Part shown: piece after piece, positions 1 through 13,056 of the stretch
How positions within the stretch are numbered: the stretch's first letter is position 1
Layout of the letters: every line of letters begins with the position of its first letter
NCBI RefSeq assembly: GCF_020509005.1
Contig: NC_063023.1
Span: forward strand, 2,356,001-2,420,000
Origin: Fulvia fulva
Taxonomy: Eukaryota > Ascomycota > Dothideomycetes > Mycosphaerellales > Mycosphaerellaceae
DNA length: 64,000 nucleotides
Reading direction: 5' to 3'
The notes under the pieces: generated by a model
Seen by the model: only the letters and a program-made list of their open reading frames with translations
The model's database searches: none
Told to the model about the DNA's origin: nothing
Translations under genes and position numbers: made by a program

Positions 1-660
1 AGTACCGGCTACGCCGGTCCCGTAGTCTAGTAGAGCTAGACTACTAGTTTACGTTAGGGTTGACTTCCTAGAACTACTTAAGGCCTAGGATAAGGTCAAA
101 TCCTTCTATATCGATAACTCTAGCGGGGACTATGTCCTACTAGGTACTAATCTAATATAGTAGAAGGATACCCTAAGTAGAAATAATCTCCTTACCGTTT
201 AGGAGGACGATCCTTACTAGCGGTAAGTCCCTAAAAAGCGATCGGGGGAGTTACTTCGATTTTCGGGCTAAGAGGTATACTTTAGAGGCTACGTAGTCTA
301 GGGTAACCTTAGCCCGAACCTAACTAGGTCCTAAGCGGGCATCGATAGTAAAGAGCCCTCCGTATATCGCTATTAGCCTCTCTATTATATAGTCGACCTC
401 CTCTTTAGTCTCCGACTCGGGTTCTTTAGATAAAGACAATGCTCTATCCTCTTCTACTTATGTCTACTAAGCCTTACCCTTAGTAGCTAGGGTCGTCCTA
501 TCCTAGTAGGATTCTCTAGGTAGGGGTGTAGAGGCGTCTAATAATCCTAAGTACGTCTGCCTCGATTAAGACGTCTTAGGCTCTAATTTTTAGCTTAGAG
601 TAGTCACGCGCGAAGTAGCCTATCTTACTATAGTTATAGTATTCGTCTAAGCGCCCGGAG
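1..660 (-). pseudogene. RIP-degraded gag of outer LTR retrotransposon O, zinc-knuckle segment
   Basis: Read on the minus strand this is the downstream part of a retrotransposon gag. A basic Arg/Gly-rich tract that starts in segment 12841-13051 is followed at about 600-641 by a CCHC knuckle in which all cysteines and the histidine have become Tyr codons (TGC to TAC, CAC to TAC), the expected outcome of C-to-T change at CpA. The same reading frame comes from 24603-25589 through 12841-13051 into this piece once Gypsy E and Copia D, with one TSD copy each, are removed. The pol part should lie left of the window. The knuckle pattern and frame continuity are seen; the assignment as an LTR-element gag is inferred. 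Superfamily (gypsy or copia) is not decided. Confidence 0.6.
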
Positions 661-665
661 GGGCC

Positions 666-861
666 TAACACGGGTCTAGGCTACTCTCGGTAGGTAAAAG
701 GGTGTCGTAGCTAAGTAATCGAATAAGTTCTACGGAGAAGAGAAGTTCTAGCTAAGGCGCGTATTAAAGATAAGCGCGACGTTTGCCGAGCCGAGGCGTT
801 ACGTTATATTTACGAAGTTACGTAACCCGAAGGCCGTAGGCCGTAGGGCTATACCGTAACA
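666..861 (-). repeat. Gypsy E LTR (3' in element sense)
   Basis: 196 bp, matching 12640-12835 with a few transition differences. The first dinucleotide on the plus strand is TA, a RIP-changed TG; the other end is CA. Confidence 0.9.
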
Positions 862-1708
862 CTACCCCCCTTCTCAAATCGCCTTAAGCGCCTACGAGGC
901 GGTATCTATCAATTCAAAATAAGTAACGCTCTATAGGGTATATCTATCTAACTCTATAATTTAAAACTCCGGTATATATAAAGATACGACTATAGACGAG
1001 CCTAAGCTACGAGCAAAGCGACGTTGCTAGCGGTAGCGAGTCCTAGGCGTAGATCGTAGAAACAAATTGACTGTTTATTATACCTTAGTACGCCTTAGGT
1101 TGTATCGTAACTAGTACTTAGCGTCGGCGGTACCGGTCGCGTCGTTATTAGTATCGCTAGTACTGTCCGCCGAGTCTATTAGCTCGGTTATATTAGGCTC
1201 TAGTGCTTACTATCCGCGTAGAGGTCCTAGAGCGCGAGGGTTCTTATAATAGTAGTCTGCTATAAGTTCGTCTATAGTGCCTTTTAAGTTAATATAAGGT
1301 TCTTTAGTATATAACCTATCTACCTATTTAATAGTATAGCTAATACTCTTCTTTACTTTTCTAGTCTAGCGACTATCTACTAATACTACGGCATTGTACT
1401 ATTCCTTAATTTCGCTATCGACTTCAGTAAGCGTAGGTTTGTACGTCTATAAAGGGAACGGGTCTTCGGTAGATAGTCGTAGTAGGTCGGTATAGAACAC
1501 GTAGTATATTCTTATAGTTATAGGCAGGTCGAGTTCGTGGACATCGGTCGCTACTTTCTTTATAATCGTGAAGGGGCCTACGTTCTTATAATTAAGCTTC
1601 TTCGCTAGTTATTTAGTACAAATATTACGTAAATTAAGCCAAACCTTATCTCCTACCTTATATAACCGCGTAGGTCTCCGGCTATATTTCTAATAGTCGG
1701 CTTTAAGC
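862..1708 (-). pseudogene. Gypsy E integrase C-terminal/chromodomain-like region
   Basis: This is the distal end of the Gypsy E pol frame, cut from the rest of the integrase by LINE 1. Minus-strand reading gives stop-riddled stretches resembling the integrase C-terminal region of fungal gypsy elements. The purine-rich tract at its end abuts the LTR. The domain assignment rests on position and on comparison with the related arrangement in Gypsy A, and is only moderately sure. Confidence 0.5.
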
Positions 1709-1722
1709 TATGCTTATATATA

Positions 1723-4700
1723 GATAGATAGATTTGTTATTCCCCTATTCTAGGACCCTATCCGGCCTATATAGGTATATATCTATTGTTATATATAAAG
1801 GGAAACCCGAATAGGTAAAAACCCTTCCCGCCCCCGACTACTCCTTATCTAGTTTAGCTTTCCCTCTAAACGTACGTAGTCTATGTCACTACCCCGTTAG
1901 CCCCCGCTCCTAGCCGGTCTCGTCGCGCTACGTCGTGTCCTCTCTTCCTATACTACTCCTACTAGGCATTACTATTCTAGCTAGCCCTTCTCTAGTATCT
2001 AGTTCGTAATACGCCGTAGGTCCTTAGCGTTGTTAAGAAGTGCCCTAATCGTCCGGTTCCTCGCCTTTACTATCTACTCCCCCCTTCCTAGCGACTACCT
2101 CGGACAGACGAGGAGTACGTACCGTACGTTCTAGGAGCGATAGCCGTAGGGGCAGCTAGTATTCGTGTATCCTAGAACATTCCTCTATAATAAGTACCCC
2201 TAGAGGCCGATATGTTCGCTTCGTAGTTAGGTTACTATACTACTCTATACCCTCGTAAAGCGGTAGTAGATAAGCTTCGGGGGGTACTTAACCGCGGATT
2301 TTGTAGCTAACTATTCCTTAGGTTGTCCCGCTAGCTAAGGGCGTCTACTATGCCCTACAACCTGGTTGTTCTACCTCTCTTTCTATAGTTGCTCTATAAA
2401 CAATTTCTTACCTTCCTATTATATTACTAGCTATTCGTCCCTTACCCGGTAGTTCGGCTCGTTTCCGGGTCGAATGCCCCTATACGCTAGTACTAATTCG
2501 CGGGCCCTTACGACTATACTAGCGATGACCTTCTATACTAGGTACTATACCGACTTGCCTAAGTAGGAGGTCCGTAGTCCCTAGATGTATAGGTCGATCG
2601 GCGGTATAGCGGTCTCGTACTTAAGTATCCTCGTTAGTGTCGACTTATATGCCCCGGTGACCTTCCTTAGGCATTAGTTTTAGATCTTCGCTAGCGGCGC
2701 GACGAGTCCCTTCGATAGGTAGGCCCTCTCGCCTAAGGACCACACTTGGCTACTATAGGTAAGGACTAGCCGTATAATAGCCGTATATAGAAGTCGTGAC
2801 TACCGGAAGTCCGCCCCCTATATAGACGTAGTGAGCCTCTAGTATAATGCTATATTCTGTTTAGCTTTCCGTAATATTGCCTATACGTGCTTCCTCTACC
2901 GTAGCGCCGGGTCTACCTATAGTCCGAGGATCCTAAGCTGATTTGCCGGGTTAGTCGTATGCCCCTATATCTAGATAGAAGCTTATATATTGTGGAACCG
3001 TAGCCGGCGCGTAAAGTGTATTAGATTGTACTTTTCTAGGGCAAACCGAGCCCCGTGCCTCCTAGCCTAGTCCTCGTAGATCTTATACTTCTCTTCTAGT
3101 AGCCTATAGTTCTCCTTAGTCGAGGAAGACTACGCTAGGATGTTTATGTCGTCTACGAAGCCGCTCGTAGCGGTGTTCTAGGATTCTAGGGCTAGGAGTA
3201 GCGTCGCTATAAAGAAGAGGAATAGAATAGGTACTAGCGTTAAGCCTTACGGGATTCTAGTATAGACTGCTTAAAATGGGCTTCTATACTAGCCGACTAG
3301 GATCGACGTACTACGGTTTTAGAGGTAGGACCGTACGAAGTTGACAAGCTACTTAGGGAGTCCCTTCGACCTTAGGATATAGAGTAGCCGTAGGTATAAC
3401 ACGTAGTCGAAGGCTCCCGATATGTCTAGGCTAAGTAAGGAAGCCACCTTGTCCCTATTCTTATACTAGATAGCCTTTACCTAAGAGGTGATAAGTTCTA
3501 TCGCGGATAGCGTCGATCGCTATAGGCGCGTACCTATCTAGGTGTCCGGGAGTAGGGAGTGTTCCTCTACCGCCTCGGAGAGTCTCGTTATAACTAGCTT
3601 CTTAAGCGCCTTCCTAAGAGTGTTAAGGAGCGCAATTAGGCGGTACGACTTCACCTACGTATAGTCTTCCTTCTACGGCTTACGTAGGACCACTATCGTC
3701 GATTGTTTAAAAGCTATCGGGTAGTACCCGGTCTATAGGCAGGCGTTAAAGATCGCTATAACTACTAGGGCTAGTTGATCTCTACACTTCTTTAGTAGCT
3801 CGTTTAGGATCCTATCCGGCCCCGGGGCTTTCTTCGCCGGTAACTTCCTTAGTATAGCGGTAACTTCTCCCTCGGACACCTCCTATTAGACCGCGATACT
3901 AGGGGCTAGGGGAGTAGAGCTATTTATGTCGCTTAGATTAGCCTCGACTAGGGGCGGAAAGAACTTGCTAGCTAGTAGACGCGCCTTAGCCTCGGGGTCG
4001 CTAACCGGGCTACTAGGCGATTGTAGCGCTAGGATAGAGAAGGAGGGGCCCTGTGTAGGGTCCTATCGGGCCCATTTCGCTAGCTTCTATATCCTCTCTA
4101 GCTTACCGGCGATTTCTTCTACTATAGCCCTCTAGTCTACTACTTTCTCCCTTCGTATTATAGCTTTCTTCTATTAGTATACCTCCCTATATACGTTCTA
4201 GGCCTCCTCGCTATAGCTACTCGTCTATACCCGGCGGGCTCTCCTTACTTCTCTTACTACCGTAGTGCACTCCGGCGTCTAGTATAGTTTAGACTATATC
4301 GTTAGTTAGGTAAGCGGAACGTAAAGTAAGGTCGCTTTTCTTATTTCGTCTATTAACCCCTAGACTGCTTCGTCTATCTCGTCTTTACTGTTATATTGCT
4401 ACTACGCGATCTAGACTAGCCTCTTAGAGTTATCGAGACTTAGAGTTATCGAGGTACGCCTAGATGTTGGCCTAGTAGGCCTTTCCCTAGTTTAGCTTAG
4501 GGGTTCTCGCTAGTATACGTTATATCTATATCGTAATAGAGGTCCTAACTAGTATATAGTCTAACGACGCCTCGAGTTTATGTTCGATCCTATAGTAGGT
4601 TACCGTATAGTAGTAGCTATCTAAGATCTAGGAGAGGTCGATCGTGCCTTAGAGTCCCCCTCTCTTCTAGGTACCTAGGTCCTTCGGGGTATTAAGGGCA

Positions 4701-6727
4701 ATTACGTTGCTCGCTATTAAGTCGAGTACTTCGTCGGCTATAGGGTGCGGCTATATAAGGCTTTCCTAGGAAGGGTAGTATATATTAAAGTCTCCTACTA
4801 CGATGTAGCACCCTTGTCTCTTAAGCGCACTATCTAGGTATCTATAGACCCCTAGGTCGCGGCTAGACCTCGAGGCTAGCGGTTGTATATATAGGTTATG
4901 TATCTAGGTACTACCTACGTAGAGGGAGGTAATATCGCCCCCGCCTTCTTCGTCTACGTAGTATACTACCTCCTAGTCGGATTCTAGTATGTCCTTACTA
5001 ACATAGAAGCACGTACGGGGTCTACCGTCGCCTCGTAGGCATATCGTATAGCCTAGTGACTTGTAGGTCGTTAGTCTCTTATAGTACGGGTTAATCTATA
5101 GCTCCTAGATTGTAAGGACGTAGTAGACGCGCGGGTCCGCCTCGTATAGGAAATGGTTCTAGACTATATCCTTGCTATAGTTAACGTTATACTAGATAAT
5201 GCTAAGCGTGTCGAGGCTAGTTATCGGCATCGACAATCATTTCCTCTATATCGTCCTATGTCCTACTGCCCTATACGTCCTAGTCTACGCCTATCGGCTA
5301 TATACTAAAGGGGAGCCGGGCCTAGTTAGATTCCCTCGCCGTAGCTAGTAGAGTACGTGGCCTCCCGTACGCCCTAGGTTACGTATCCTTTATATCGTTC
5401 TCGGCCCTAGGGCGCTTATACCCGACCGCCGCTAGTTAGTTCCGGTATACGCTAGCCTTACGGTCGCCGTAGAATCTTAGGGCGACGGTTCTGTTTATGA
5501 TTGCCTTGTTTTTCGCTAGTTTCCGCTATAGGCATTCCGTACTATACGATAGGTAGTACCCCGGACAGTTCGCGTACCGTCTCGTAGTCGATATATAGTC
5601 CCTAGATATATAGTCTCCTATATAGTTCGAGTAGGCCTACTTGTTTGTACACGTGTAGGTTTGGTGTCTATACTATTAGTATTTGAAGCATTAGAGGACA
5701 CGAAAGGATAAGGAGTGCTTTTCTACTATCTTAAGGCTATATTACTAGACTAGGCCTTATTCTATCGCTAGATCCGCCGCTTTCGCGTCTTATAGCTATA
5801 CTATTAGCGCCGAGGCCTTCTTGCCTTCTAGCCATTTCCTATAGAGCCAAGTCGCCTTCTAGATTAGAGAGTTAAGAGTGACCGGGTTGTCCTCTTAGAG
5901 AGCGCGTAGGTGACCCTAGTTAGTTAGGTCAAACTCCTTAGGCATATCGTGGACTAGGATCGTAAATTGTTTCGTTAAGACCTTCGCTAATGCCGTAACC
6001 TTAGATGCCTACTATAGCTATACCTCTAGGTGCCTCCTAGTAGTAGTAGAGCTAGTATAGATCTATAGAGTACCGTTAGACTATTAGTTTACTACGACCA
6101 CCCCTAGTTAGTTAATTCTTTAGGCGAGCTCCTTATTCGATAGCTTCGTAACTTCGGCCTAGTCTTCCTTTACTATAATACGGATCGTAACTATATCGTA
6201 CGTTAGGCGGGGGCCTAGTATTAATGCCGCGACCGATACCTAGCTATAGGGGTGTTAATTCCGGGTGGCCTTACTAATCGCCTAGGACGTCGTCCTTATT
6301 TCTTATTGCCCTCGGTAATACGATAGTATAAGCGCCGTACGTAGCTAAGTGATCATTACCTATAGAGACCGGTAAGGGAGCTAATCGATAGTTTCTATAC
6401 TTTTTACGTCCTCTATAAGTTGCTACTAGTTGTCTTAAGGGGGCTTCGCCTATAGGGCCGTAGGCGCCGTTAGTGCCGTAGCCTAGGCTACTATTGCCTA
6501 GGAGTTGCCTAATATAGCTAGGCACCTCCGCGGCGTTTAGAGCTAAAGAAATAGGGTGAAGAGAGCTTTAAGCTATCTAGATTGAATGAGGTAGAACTCC
6601 CTTAGTCCTAGGGGCAGTGGCCTACTTTATATATCGTTAGAATAGCCTTAATAAGAGCTTTCGAATATGTCTTGTTTTAGCGTAGAGATCGATAAGCGTT
6701 TTTTTTTTCAGGTTGTACGAAGTTAAT
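1723..6727 (-). mobile_element. LINE 1: full-length Tad-like non-LTR retrotransposon, RIP-inactivated
   Basis: A 5005-bp element is bounded by the 14-bp duplication tatgcttatatata (1709-1722 and 6728-6741). It reads on the minus strand. ORF1 (about 6530-5300) has several CCHC knuckles with Cys changed to Tyr (about 5660-5560). The endonuclease starts near 5230 with a QYNVN-like motif that has become *YNVN. The reverse transcriptase carries FVDDINILA near 3180-3140, and an RNase H-like region follows to about 2000. The 3' end is a TCTA microsatellite instead of poly(A). The 5' end matches LINE 2, so both are full length. TAG codons replace Trp throughout. Domain order is that of the Tad/I-type clades; the clade itself is inferred. 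Confidence 0.9.
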
Positions 6728-6741
6728 TATGCTTATATATA

Positions 6742-9700
6742 CTTAAGCTAGTTGATACAATATATATATATACGGCTTATATAAGTTGCGAAAGCGTCTA
6801 TATCTTACTAGCTAATTTTCTACGTAGCTAGTAGTACGTCCGTACGGGTAGGTCTACTAAGAACTTCTATTCTTAGGTTTCTTCCTAAGGTTACGAAGAA
6901 CGGTAATACGCCGGTAGTGCTTTTTATATTGTTTAAAGCAAACTCCGCTATTAGTAGCTAGTCGTACTAGTTGTCTTAGGCGTAATTGATATATATACGT
7001 AGGTACTACTCTATAACTTAGTTCGTGCGTTCGGACTAACTATCGGTCTAAGGGTGCTATACCGTCGACATCTTATGCTTAATACCTAGGCCTTCGTAAA
7101 GCGTCTTCTAGAAGCGGCTCACCTACTACGAGCCGCGGTCTAAGTAGATAGAGCGGAATAGGCCTTAATCCTTAATAACGTAGCGGATAATTATATCTAT
7201 AGCTATCTCGGGCTCTATATCGACGACTAGTATAAGGTACTTACGCTTTATAAGACGATATGTCAAGGTAAGGATGTTGTTATACTTAACGCCCTCCGGG
7301 CTATAGCTGTCTAGAAGTGCTATAATATAGTCTAGGGCTACTTCCTCGAATGTACCGTTAGGTATTAGGATTTGCTTAAGGTTGCCCTAGTACGTATTAT
7401 AGAAAGCCTTAGTTCTAGTATATATGTAATAGTTCTTTATATATTGTACGATGTTAGCCTATATACTAGGCTAATAGTACGTACGAGTTATTAGCTTATA
7501 TATCTTCTCGCGCCCCGGGTAGCCGGCTATAGGGGCATTATAATAAGCGGCTATAAGTTCTTCGCGGATATTGCTACTATTAGGTACGTAGAGGCGGCCT
7601 TAAATATAAATTAGGTCGTGCTCTAGTTCGTACTCGCTAAGATTAATATACGTGTTCAATTTCTACGGTAGCCGACTATCGCTAGCTTATAGGCCTTCCT
7701 TAATTACTACTACGAGCTCGTCCTAATCGTAGGCGTTCTAGATCTCTTCCTTAATAGACGCCTCGTTCGCGTTAAGCACGGTAAGCGCGAGCTGATATTA
7801 GTCGCGAGCGTTCGTATACGTTATTATTACTAATACTCTAAGAGACTCCTATACTTTAGGGGCGAGGTTACGTTCCTTTAAGACCCTTTATTATCTGTTC
7901 TTAATATTGTCTATTACGTCTATATTCTAAGTACGGCGTATTAGGGCATTAGGCTTACCGCCTAGCTTACCTAGTCGGTATTCGATCTAGAAATCGAATC
8001 CGGATAAGAATTTACTCTATCGTACTAATCGGCGATTTAGCTACTTAGTAGTTATAAAGTATTATAGACCGCGGTAATTAGATAACACCCTAGTCTTACT
8101 ACCTATTAGCTCTAGCCGCTATTCCTTAAAAGCTCGAACGATAGCTATAAGCTCCTTGTCGTAGATCTTATAGTTATACTCGGCTAGATCTATCTTCTAC
8201 AAATAGTATATAACTAGGTAAAGCTGTCCGTCTTCTCCGATCTATAAAAGAACGCTACCGGTATATCTATTAGAGGCGTCGTATTCGATAACGTAAGGCT
8301 TACTTAGGTCAAAGTACTATAGCACTAGTTACTTTATAAACTCCGCCTTAAGCCTATTAAAAGCTTACTAGTACTCTAGTGTCTAGTTCTAAGTATATTT
8401 CGTAGGTCGCTTTGACTTGTCCTTACTACCGACCCCCTTCGTAAGAGTAGTTATAGGCAGTACGATATTCGAGAAGCCTTCTACGAACCTTCGATAGAAG
8501 TTCGCGAGGCCGAGGAAGGAAAGGACGTCCTTTACGCTTCTAGGTGTCTCCTACTCGAGGATCGTCTTAATCTTCTTTAGGTCTACCTTAATACCTTCGA
8601 TAGTAATAATTAGACTAAGGTACTTGACTTCCTTCTAGAAAAACTTGCTCTTCGCGATATCTAATAGTAGTTTAGTATCGATAAAGTAGTCTAGTACCTT
8701 AAGCATATATTCTATATACTCCTCTCTTATACTACTAAAGACGATCGTATTATTAAGGTATACGGTAACGAAGTCGTTAAGGTAAGGCCTTAGGGCTTTG
8801 TTAATATAGGCCTAGAAGACGCTAGGAGCGTTATATAATCCGAAGGGCACTACTAGGTACTTAAAGGTCCTATACCGTAAGGTGAATATAGTCTTCTATT
8901 CGTCGCCTACTCGGATACGTAGTTTATTAAAGGCAGTAACGACATCGAGTACGGTGAAGTATTAGTACCCGCTTATTCGCTATAGTGTCTCTCGAACCTA
9001 CGGGATAGGGTATCGGTTCTTAATCGTAATAGCGTTAACTATTCTATAGTCTACGTAGACGCGTAGTCTACTACCTAGCTTTCTAATAATAATGACTAGC
9101 GATATAATACGTAACGTGCTTTCTCTAATTTTACCTTTTGTCTTTAAGTCGTCGATATACTTCTTTACGACTTCGAGCTCCTATAGGCTCATTAGATATA
9201 GTCGAGCGAAAGGTAGCTTAGTACCTAGGTCAAAGTCGATAGCGAGGTCGTCTCCTTTACGATAAGGAGGTAAGGCATCGTCTCCTATACGTAGAACGAA
9301 GGCCTTACGTCGCGACTTAAATTTACGCGGAAGCGATATATCTAGGTCTACTTTATCTTTGCCTTTTATATATTATTAGAAGTCGGACGCTACTATAGCG
9401 CTAAGCTATATACTAACTTCTTCTATAGCCTCCTCCTTAGTTATAGGTAGCGCGTCGTTATTCTACTTCTAAATTAGGTAGCCTTCTTATAGTTATTAGC
9501 CCTCTTTAAGTTAATCTTCTAGACATTCTACGGCCTCCGTAGCACTTATAGACGAGATGTCAATGCCTATGATTGCCGCTACGTCTATCCGATCGGCACG
9601 CTATTACTACCGAGCTTGTTTTTCTAGTTAATAGCGTACCGTCGTTAGTATTCTTTCGTAATAGTCTCCGTAGTAAGACGTAAACGTGACGGTGTTCGTC

Positions 9701-10100
9701 TAGTTCCCGAAGTCTAGTAGGTGTTTCTATACCTACGGTATACTAAGAATAAAGTCATACTTAATACCGGTAACGAAGTAGTTCAATTCTTCGACGTAAC
9801 CGTTTAGGTCTAGAGTCGCTTTTACGTACTCCGTAGCTTTGTTCTTCTTAGACGGGTCTACTATACCGATTCTAAATAGAGTAGGTAGCTTTGTCCGATT
9901 ATAATCCTTTATAAACTTCGTGCTATAAAAGATCGACTATACGCCTAGATCTACTAGGTATCTAGTAGGCTTACCTTTAACGGTACCGTATATAATAAGA
10001 CGATTACTACGTAGCGGGATGTCGACTTTAATTACTCCGACCTTTATAGTCTCGATATCTATAACCTTAGGTATATCTACCTCCGAAGTCTACCGCTATA
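6742..10100 (-). pseudogene. Gypsy E pol remnant (protease, RT, RNase H, integrase)
   Basis: Minus-strand reading in order: an aspartic protease around 10000-9880, in which the DSGA-type site now reads VDLGV; reverse transcriptase about 9240-8500 with VYVDYR..NAITIKNRYPIP near 9050-8990 and the catalytic box turned into YLNNT near 8760 (YxDD with both Asp lost); RNase H about 8480-7950 with YDKEL; then integrase to the LINE 1 insertion point at 6742. Stops occur every few dozen codons, mostly TAG at Trp positions. The frame is otherwise kept, so it decayed by point change rather than by deletion. Confidence 0.75.
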
Positions 10101-10399
10101 GTAGGTTAACCTTTTTGTTTCGTTACTAGGGTATCGGCGTAGGTTCTAATATCCTTAGCGGGCCTTTGCCTAACGGATATATACTCGGTTCTTCTAACGT
10201 AAGGTGCTCGTAGATGTTCTTAGGAGGATCCTTACTAGGCGTAATATTAGCTATAGTAATAATAGCTATACTCTAAACTATACGCCTTAGTCTAGAGTTG
10301 CCCCGTTTCCCTATTATTAGGGTTCGAAGTCGATAAGGTTCTAGTCGACCGTAGTAGCTACGTTACCTCTAGTATTACCCTTACGGAACTAGAACTATT

Positions 10400-12100
10400 C
10401 GTAAGATCGGTACTACTAGTTATAGTCCGGGCTCTTATATACGTAGTAGAACGTCTTATCCTTCTAGTACGCCGCTTTATCCTTTATAAGCTTACGATAT
10501 GTCAAGCTAGTACGCTTAGCGGCTACTATATCGTACTATTAGTATACCTTCTCGTCTATACGCTCGCTACGCGGCTTGCCTATAGGTCCTCGACCGCCGC
10601 CGCCGCCGCCTCTAGTACTACCGGAGGAACCTAGTCGCGCGTTACCTTAGCTACCGGTCTGGCCTCCTCTACTTAGCTTCTTACCGGGTGGTTACTACTA
10701 CTAGCGCGGTATGTCGTCGAGGTCGATCTCGATATTACGGAGAGTATCTTCTATCTTAGTTAGGCTCCTAAACCGTATACCCGCGATCTTCGCGCGTAGA
10801 CGTAGAAGAATATTCTCCTTAAGGTTCTCTATTAGTTCTTCGCGCCCGTCCTTAGTAGTATACTTCCTAAGGTAGTACGTATACTCGGAAAACTTCGTAT
10901 AGAAGAGGTTAAACTTCTTACCCTACTTCTATTCGAGTTTGTAAAAGGCCTTACGGTAACGACGCTTCTCGAAGTAGTCGCTATACGATAAGTCGAGGAT
11001 CTCGAGAGCCTTATTCTAATGCTTAATAGTAGGCTTATAAGGTCGAATATAGCCGAGAGCGTTCGTACCTACTAGGCCGTAGAACATAATATATAATTTA
11101 GTATCCGATCGATTAGGTTCTATAAGTAGGTACTCGCTAACCTTCTTACGCTACTTAATATAGCTAACCTTGTCTTCCTTTAGGTCGGCGTAGAAGACAG
11201 GTAGAACCTTAATAGGGTTCTTCTAAGATATATTAATAGACTTTATAGACTACGTACCTAGAGTTAGGGTAGGGGTAAAAGGACGCGCGTATAGATTAGG
11301 CGTATTATTAGCGTCGCCGAACCTACCGAGACCCCCTAATATAAACTAGTATAGAGTCGATATACGTATATTACGGATGCTATCGTCGTAAGCGGTCTCG
11401 AAGTTATTAATACCTATAAATTCGACTTCTTACCTACGCCCGCCTAGCGCGCTAGCCGTACGTTATAGTAGCGTAGTTCCGAGCTCTCGTAGTAGGACTT
11501 TCTCTATATACGTATTGACGCGAACACCTAGAGTGTTTCCTACGTCCTTTTTTCGTAAATCTAGGAGGGCGCGTAGCTTAGAGGGCTAGCGAGCTAGTGT
11601 CGTTAGTCTCTCCGGCTATTACTATTACTTCTAAAGTACTTCGAGCTCCTTAATACGCTACTTTAGACTCTCGACCAACCTACGCTAAGTGTTATTATCC
11701 TCTTATAGGCTCTCGATTTTTACTATAGCATCTTCCGTATCGCCGTCCTTAGTCTATACCTTAGCTTCTAGTTCTTAAATTTGCCTATCCTTTTCCTCGT
11801 TCTAAATGGTCAGACCTTTAATAATGCCCGCCGCTTCTTCCGAGTCCTCCTTTTCTTACTAAAGGGCTGCCTCGAGGTTAACTTTCTTACCCGTTAGGTT
11901 AATAACTCGGTCGCGAGAGTTCTTAAGTAAGGCCTTACTATAAGTATATATCTATATCCTAAAGTCGAGGACATTAAGCTAAGCTTTAGGTCTCTTCTTA
12001 ACTAACGCCGCTAACTCTTCGTAGGTATATAGCTTAAATACTTATAGATCGTATCGGAACTAAGCGCCTTTACTATCTTCTATAGGATCTAGGGGTATAG
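10400..12100 (-). pseudogene. Gypsy E gag remnant
   Basis: On the minus strand a long, charged, Glu/Lys/Leu-rich region with coiled-coil-like heptads (about 11950-11600) is followed by a capsid-like stretch, a glycine/arginine tract encoded by the CCG run at 10590-10610, and a knuckle region before the protease. The order and position upstream of pol identify it as gag. It is riddled with TAG and TAA. No residue-level family match can be stated. Confidence 0.55.
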
Positions 12101-12639
12101 TATACGATAGGTCGAGCGGCGCGTACTAGCCTCCCTACCTATCTACTCTCGACGATATACCCTATCCTCTATCTTATTAGTAAATGCGCTTACGCCGGTC
12201 GTACTTAGTCTTAAGAGTCGTATACGTAATTTCCGTCTTCTACTATTAACCCGCCGTCGCTTATCGTATCTAGTAGGTCTAATCTTAGCTATCGACTATA
12301 GTCTAACTTCTATTATTCTATTAGGTCTACTACGGTTACGGTTCGTAATTATCGGTAGCTATAGTCGCGGCTATCTCGAATCCTCGACGGTTCGGCGGAT
12401 ATTAATATTAATCCTACGTATCTCGACGAACTTCTACGAAAGTGTCTACGACTAACTATATCGTATCCTCCTCTTCTATATACTTCCTACGTATATAGGA
12501 CACCTAATTATACTACTATAATCCGCCTCGAACTCGGGGTCTTATTCGCTAACTCCTACTAAAGTGTCGTAAACCGGTTAGGAATATCGCCGATAATACG
12601 CGTACTTACTATAGAGGGATTAAGAGTAGTAGAACTTAA

Positions 12640-12835
12640 TAATACGGGTCTAGGCTACTCTCGGTAGGTGAAAGGGTGTCGTAGCTAAGTAATTAAATAA
12701 GTTCTACGGAGAAGAGAAGTTCTAGCTAAGGCGCGTATCGAAGATAAGCGCGACGTTCGCCGAGCCGAGGCGTTACGTTATATTTACGAAGTTACGTAAC
12801 CCGAAGGCCGTAGGCCGTAGGGCTATACCGTAACA
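12640..12835 (-). repeat. Gypsy E LTR (5' in element sense)
   Basis: 196 bp, partner of 666-861, followed directly by the TSD gggcc at 12836-12840. Confidence 0.9.
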
Positions 12836-12840
12836 GGGCC

Positions 12841-13051
12841 TCTACGATTACCTCGCCCGCGTCTACGTCCGCCGCGGCCTCTACCGCGCGCCGAGCTACC
12901 TAAGTCGCTCCGGAGAGCTATAAAGGCTTTAGTATCCCCGTCTACAAACTTCTCGACGGCTAATATTATTACGGCTAGCTTCTAGTCTCTTCCGCGGCTA
13001 AGATAGAGTCGCTAGTCAGCTATAATAGCCTACTAGAAGTAGACGCGGATA
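12841..13051 (-). pseudogene. Element O gag, middle segment
   Basis: A short piece of O left between Gypsy E and Copia D. On the minus strand it encodes a basic Arg/Gly-rich tract just upstream of the zinc knuckle found at 600-641. Joining it to 24603 (minus Copia D and one ttcgt) and to 660 (minus Gypsy E and one gggcc) keeps a single reading frame, though with several TAG stops. Confidence 0.6.
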
Positions 13052-13056
13052 TTCGT

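Larger units (their letters stand above)
666..12835 (-). mobile_element. Gypsy E: full-length Ty3/gypsy LTR retrotransposon, RIP-inactivated, carrying LINE 1
   Basis: Two 196-bp LTRs (666-861 and 12640-12835) are flanked by the 5-bp duplication gggcc (661-665 and 12836-12840). The LTRs end in ..taaca on the plus strand, so the element reads on the minus strand, and a purine-rich tract lies next to the left LTR (rc of 862-875). Inside, on the minus strand, come gag, protease, reverse transcriptase, RNase H and integrase in gypsy order. Every frame is broken by TAG/TAA at former Trp and Gln codons. LINE 1 interrupts the integrase. Without LINE 1 and its duplicated target the element is about 7.15 kb, a normal gypsy size. 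Confidence 0.9.

Noticed and set aside
3926..4135. 69-codon plus-strand frame, repeated in LINE 2 at 19588-19827
   Set aside because: Antisense shadow of the LINE reverse transcriptase region; conserved only because the two LINE copies are near-identical.
10590..10615. CCG repeat as a possible microsatellite of interest
   Set aside because: Encodes a glycine-rich tract in the Gypsy E gag on the minus strand; ordinary.
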